From Candidatus Aminicenantota bacterium (GTDB lineage: Bacteria; Acidobacteriota; Aminicenantia; UBA2199): a stretch of DNA of 7,194 bases. Where the stretch lies: assembly GCA_023137075.1 (NCBI GenBank), contig JAGLQA010000434.1, positions 1 through 7,194 on the forward strand, given 5' to 3'. Numbering within the stretch: position 1 is the stretch's first letter; every line of letters begins with the position of its first letter. This document shows, piece by piece, positions 5,526 through 7,194 of the stretch. Made by a program: the position numbers and the translations under genes. Under the pieces are notes generated by a model. The model ran no database searches. It had not been told where the DNA came from and worked only from the letters and a program-made list of their open reading frames with translations.

Positions 5526-6926
5526 ATGGAAGAAATAAAAACATTGATCATCGATGATGAAAAAAACATTCTCGAATCCGTAAAAATGGTTCTAAATTAT
5601 GAAAATTACCAGGTGGAAACCACAAATAACGGAATGGACGGTATAGCCCTTTTTAAGAAAAATAGATACGATATTGTGTTACTTGATGTTAAGATGCCCG
5701 GTTTCGGCGGCCTTGATGTATTAAAGAACCTAAAAGAGTTAAATCCCTTTTCGGAAATCATTATGATCTCGGGCCATTCGGGGATTGAAGAAGCCGTAGA
5801 AGCCGCCAAATTGGGCGCCTTCGATTTTCTTGAAAAACCACTGTCACGAGATAAGCTCTTGCTTACGGTACGAAACGCGGCGGAAAAGGTAATTCTTCTT
5901 AAGGAAAATTACAATTTAAAAACGATTAGCGAAAAAAAATACCGGTTGATAGGTGAATCCCAGGCCATGGAAAAATTAAGACAGAACATAAAAAAAGTGG
6001 CCCGGACAAATTCAACCGTCCTTATAACCGGAGAAAGCGGCACCGGTAAGGAGTTGATCGCCCGCAATATCCACAACCTGTCCTTAAGAAACAAAAATAA
6101 ATTTGTACAGGTGAATTGCGCCGCTATCCCCGAAGAACTGATTGAAAGCGAATTGTTCGGCCATGAAAAGGGTTCCTTTACCGGGGCCTATGAAAAAAAG
6201 ATCGGAAAATTTGACAATGCCCACAAGGGCAGCATATTCTTAGATGAAGTCGGAGATCTGAGCACAAAGGCCCAGGCCAAAGTGCTCAGAGTACTGGAAG
6301 AAGGCGAGATCCAGCGTGTCGGTTCCGCCGAGATGAAAAAAGTGGACGTCCGGGTTATCGCTGCCACCAATAAGGATTTAAAAAAAGAAATAAAAAAAGG
6401 CACCTTCAGGGAAGACCTCTATTTCAGGTTGAATGTGGTGCCGATTCATTCCCCCTGCCTGGTAGAGAGAAGGGACGACATCCCTTTGTTAATCGAACAC
6501 TTTCTCGTGTATTTCTCCGAAGAGAATAATTATAAACGAAAGAAGATATCAAAACCCGCCATGGATTTGTTCCGGCAGTATGATTGGAAGGGGAATGTCC
6601 GGGAGCTTCGGAACATAGTTGAAAGGCTGCTGATTATGAGTGAGGGAGATACGATTGCCGAATACGATCTGCCTGACTCTATGAAAATTACAAAAGAAGA
6701 GAATGCCTTTTCTTTTACAAACATCAAATCCTGGAAGGATTTTAAATTTCAATCGGAGAGGCTATTTTTAGAGGAGAAACTGAAGGAATACAATTACAAT
6801 ATTGCTAAGACGGCCAGGGAAATCAATATTCCCAGGAGTAACCTCTATAAAAAAATCGAATATAGTGGTATAATAATACCTGATAACCTGGAAGCAGACG
6901 AAGGATCGCCGCATTCCGAGGAATGA
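5526..6926 (+). CDS. NtrX-like sigma-54-dependent response regulator
   Basis: A 466-residue two-component transcription activator that, when phosphorylated, hydrolyses ATP to open promoters bound by sigma-54 RNA polymerase. The receiver domain (1-125) has acidic D10/D11, phosphoacceptor D54 in LLDVKMPG, switch S82 and K104. The AAA+ domain (about 140-375) has Walker A GESGTGKE (169-176), the sigma-54-contacting GSFTGA loop (216-221, Ser for the commoner Ala), Walker B IFLDE (237-241), sensor I near N282, the FREDLYFRL arginine-finger region (294-302) and GNVRELRN (356-363). A Fis-type helix-turn-helix occupies about 423-446. AAA+ details such as GDLSTKAQAKVLRVLEEGE resemble NtrX more than NtrC, but I withhold the symbol because no ntrY partner is visible. 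Residues 450-466 (ending EADEGSPHSEE) extend past the normal end of the helix-turn-helix and are encoded by the rnpB promoter and 5' arm. The ATG start matches the receiver's usual beginning. Confidence 0.95.
   Translation: MEEIKTLIIDDEKNILESVKMVLNYENYQVETTNNGMDGIALFKKNRYDIVLLDVKMPGFGGLDVLKNLKELNPFSEIIMISGHSGIEEAVEAAKLGAFDFLEKPLSRDKLLLTVRNAAEKVILLKENYNLKTISEKKYRLIGESQAMEKLRQNIKKVARTNSTVLITGESGTGKELIARNIHNLSLRNKNKFVQVNCAAIPEELIESELFGHEKGSFTGAYEKKIGKFDNAHKGSIFLDEVGDLSTKAQAKVLRVLEEGEIQRVGSAEMKKVDVRVIAATNKDLKKEIKKGTFREDLYFRLNVVPIHSPCLVERRDDIPLLIEHFLVYFSEENNYKRKKISKPAMDLFRQYDWKGNVRELRNIVERLLIMSEGDTIAEYDLPDSMKITKEENAFSFTNIKSWKDFKFQSERLFLEEKLKEYNYNIAKTAREINIPRSNLYKKIEYSGIIIPDNLEADEGSPHSEE
6866..6874 (+). 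promoter_or_regulatory. Extended -10 promoter of rnpB, inside the regulator gene
   Basis: TGGTATAAT is a perfect extended -10 lying within the last codons of the response-regulator gene. Transcription would begin near 6881, about ten bases before the first recognisable RNase P RNA base. I see no good -35, as is acceptable for a TGn element. The box is part of a small dyad, GGTAT-AATA-ATACC (6867-6880). The same element with the same leading TGG occurs at 38-46. Confidence 0.6.
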
Positions 6927-7194
6927 GGAGGAAAGTCCGGGCTCCACAGGGTAGGATGGTTCCTAACGGGAACTGCTCATCAAAAAAAGGTGAGTAAGGA
7001 AAGTGCCGCAGAGAATAGACTGTTCCCCCGGCGGTTGGCTGTGGGAATAACGGTGAAAAGGTGAGGTAAGAGCTCACCGTCCACGATTGGTGACAATCGG
7101 GACTGAGGTAAACCCCATCCGGAGCAAGGCTCAACAAAAGGTGTTTGAGGCTTACCCGGCCGAAACCTTTGGGTTAGCTGCTTAAGCAATTAAG
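6891..7194 (+). ncRNA. rnpB: RNase P RNA, bacterial class A (5' part; 3' end outside the window)
   Basis: This is the catalytic RNA of RNase P, which matures the 5' ends of tRNAs. The 5' arm GAAGCAGAC...TCGCCGC aligns with the E. coli GAAGCTGACC...GTCGCCGC start. A P3-type hairpin follows: CATTC, CGAG loop, GAATG (6912-6925). The hallmark GAGGAAAGTCCGGGCTCC is at 6928-6945. Downstream come CAGAGA (7010-7015), GGTAAGAGCTCACC, the GGTAAACCCC...CCGGAGCAAGG block (P10-P11/P15 region) and a P17-type arm with CCCGGCCG, then GGGTTAGCTGCTTAAGC. These features indicate class A. The conserved 3' part (the AGA..GAtgACtG block and the ACAGAACCCGG end that closes P4 and P1) is missing because the window stops, so roughly 70-100 bases are absent. 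The exact 5' end is uncertain by about ten bases. The first 36 bases overlap the response-regulator gene on the same strand. Confidence 0.96.

Noticed and set aside
6881..6886. TGATAA just before rnpB, which looks like an original stop for the response regulator
   Set aside because: It is out of frame with the regulator, which reads CCT GAT AAC CTG here. It would matter only if a one-base frameshift upstream were shown.
6823..7189. Minus-strand open frames of 69 and 104 codons at the right end
   Set aside because: They lie opposite the RNase P RNA and the end of the response regulator. Their openness follows from the conserved RNA sequence, and no protein features are visible.

Overview
The window looks like chromosomal, AT-leaning DNA from a Gram-negative bacterium with sigma-54 regulation. 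It carries an exported S41 protease, an MJ0042-type zinc ribbon fused to an FHA domain, an NtrC/NtrX-family activator and the 5' part of a class A RNase P RNA. This mix suits deltaproteobacterial, acidobacterial or Aminicenantes-like candidate lineages, but I cannot place the organism from the sequence alone. I see no mobile elements, CRISPR arrays or tRNAs, and no gap between genes longer than about 180 bases.

Layout, left to right. A short membrane-type reading frame at the left edge (+) overlaps the start of a 429-residue, single-pass envelope protein of unknown function (181-1470, +). Facing it is a minus-strand block read from right to left: the C-terminal processing protease (5382-3898), an 88-base gap with its own promoter, the zinc-ribbon/FHA protein (3809-3270), and 3 bases later a GTG-started membrane protein (3266-1557). 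This last protein carries an alkaline-phosphatase-superfamily domain that appears to have lost nearly all of its catalytic residues. Divergent from the protease is the NtrX-like response regulator (5526-6926, +). Its last codons run into the RNase P RNA gene (from about 6891 to beyond the right edge).

Two features stand out. First, by eye there are exactly five matches to TGnTATAA(A/T) on the two strands, and all lie in promoter-like positions. Three of them (protease, FHA gene, response regulator) end exactly six bases before an ATG with no Shine-Dalgarno sequence, the geometry expected for leaderless mRNAs. The 429-residue gene instead has a good AGGAG site and overlaps an upstream frame. 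Second, the promoter and 5' arm of the RNase P RNA are embedded in the 3' end of the response-regulator gene, so the protein's C-terminal tail is written by RNA-gene sequence and its stop codon lies in an RNA hairpin.

How the genes might work together is inference. The FHA protein and the downstream pseudoenzyme-like membrane protein are tightly coupled, and could form a cytoplasmic phosphothreonine reader with a membrane partner. The protease acts outside the cytoplasmic membrane. The response regulator has no sensor kinase beside it here.
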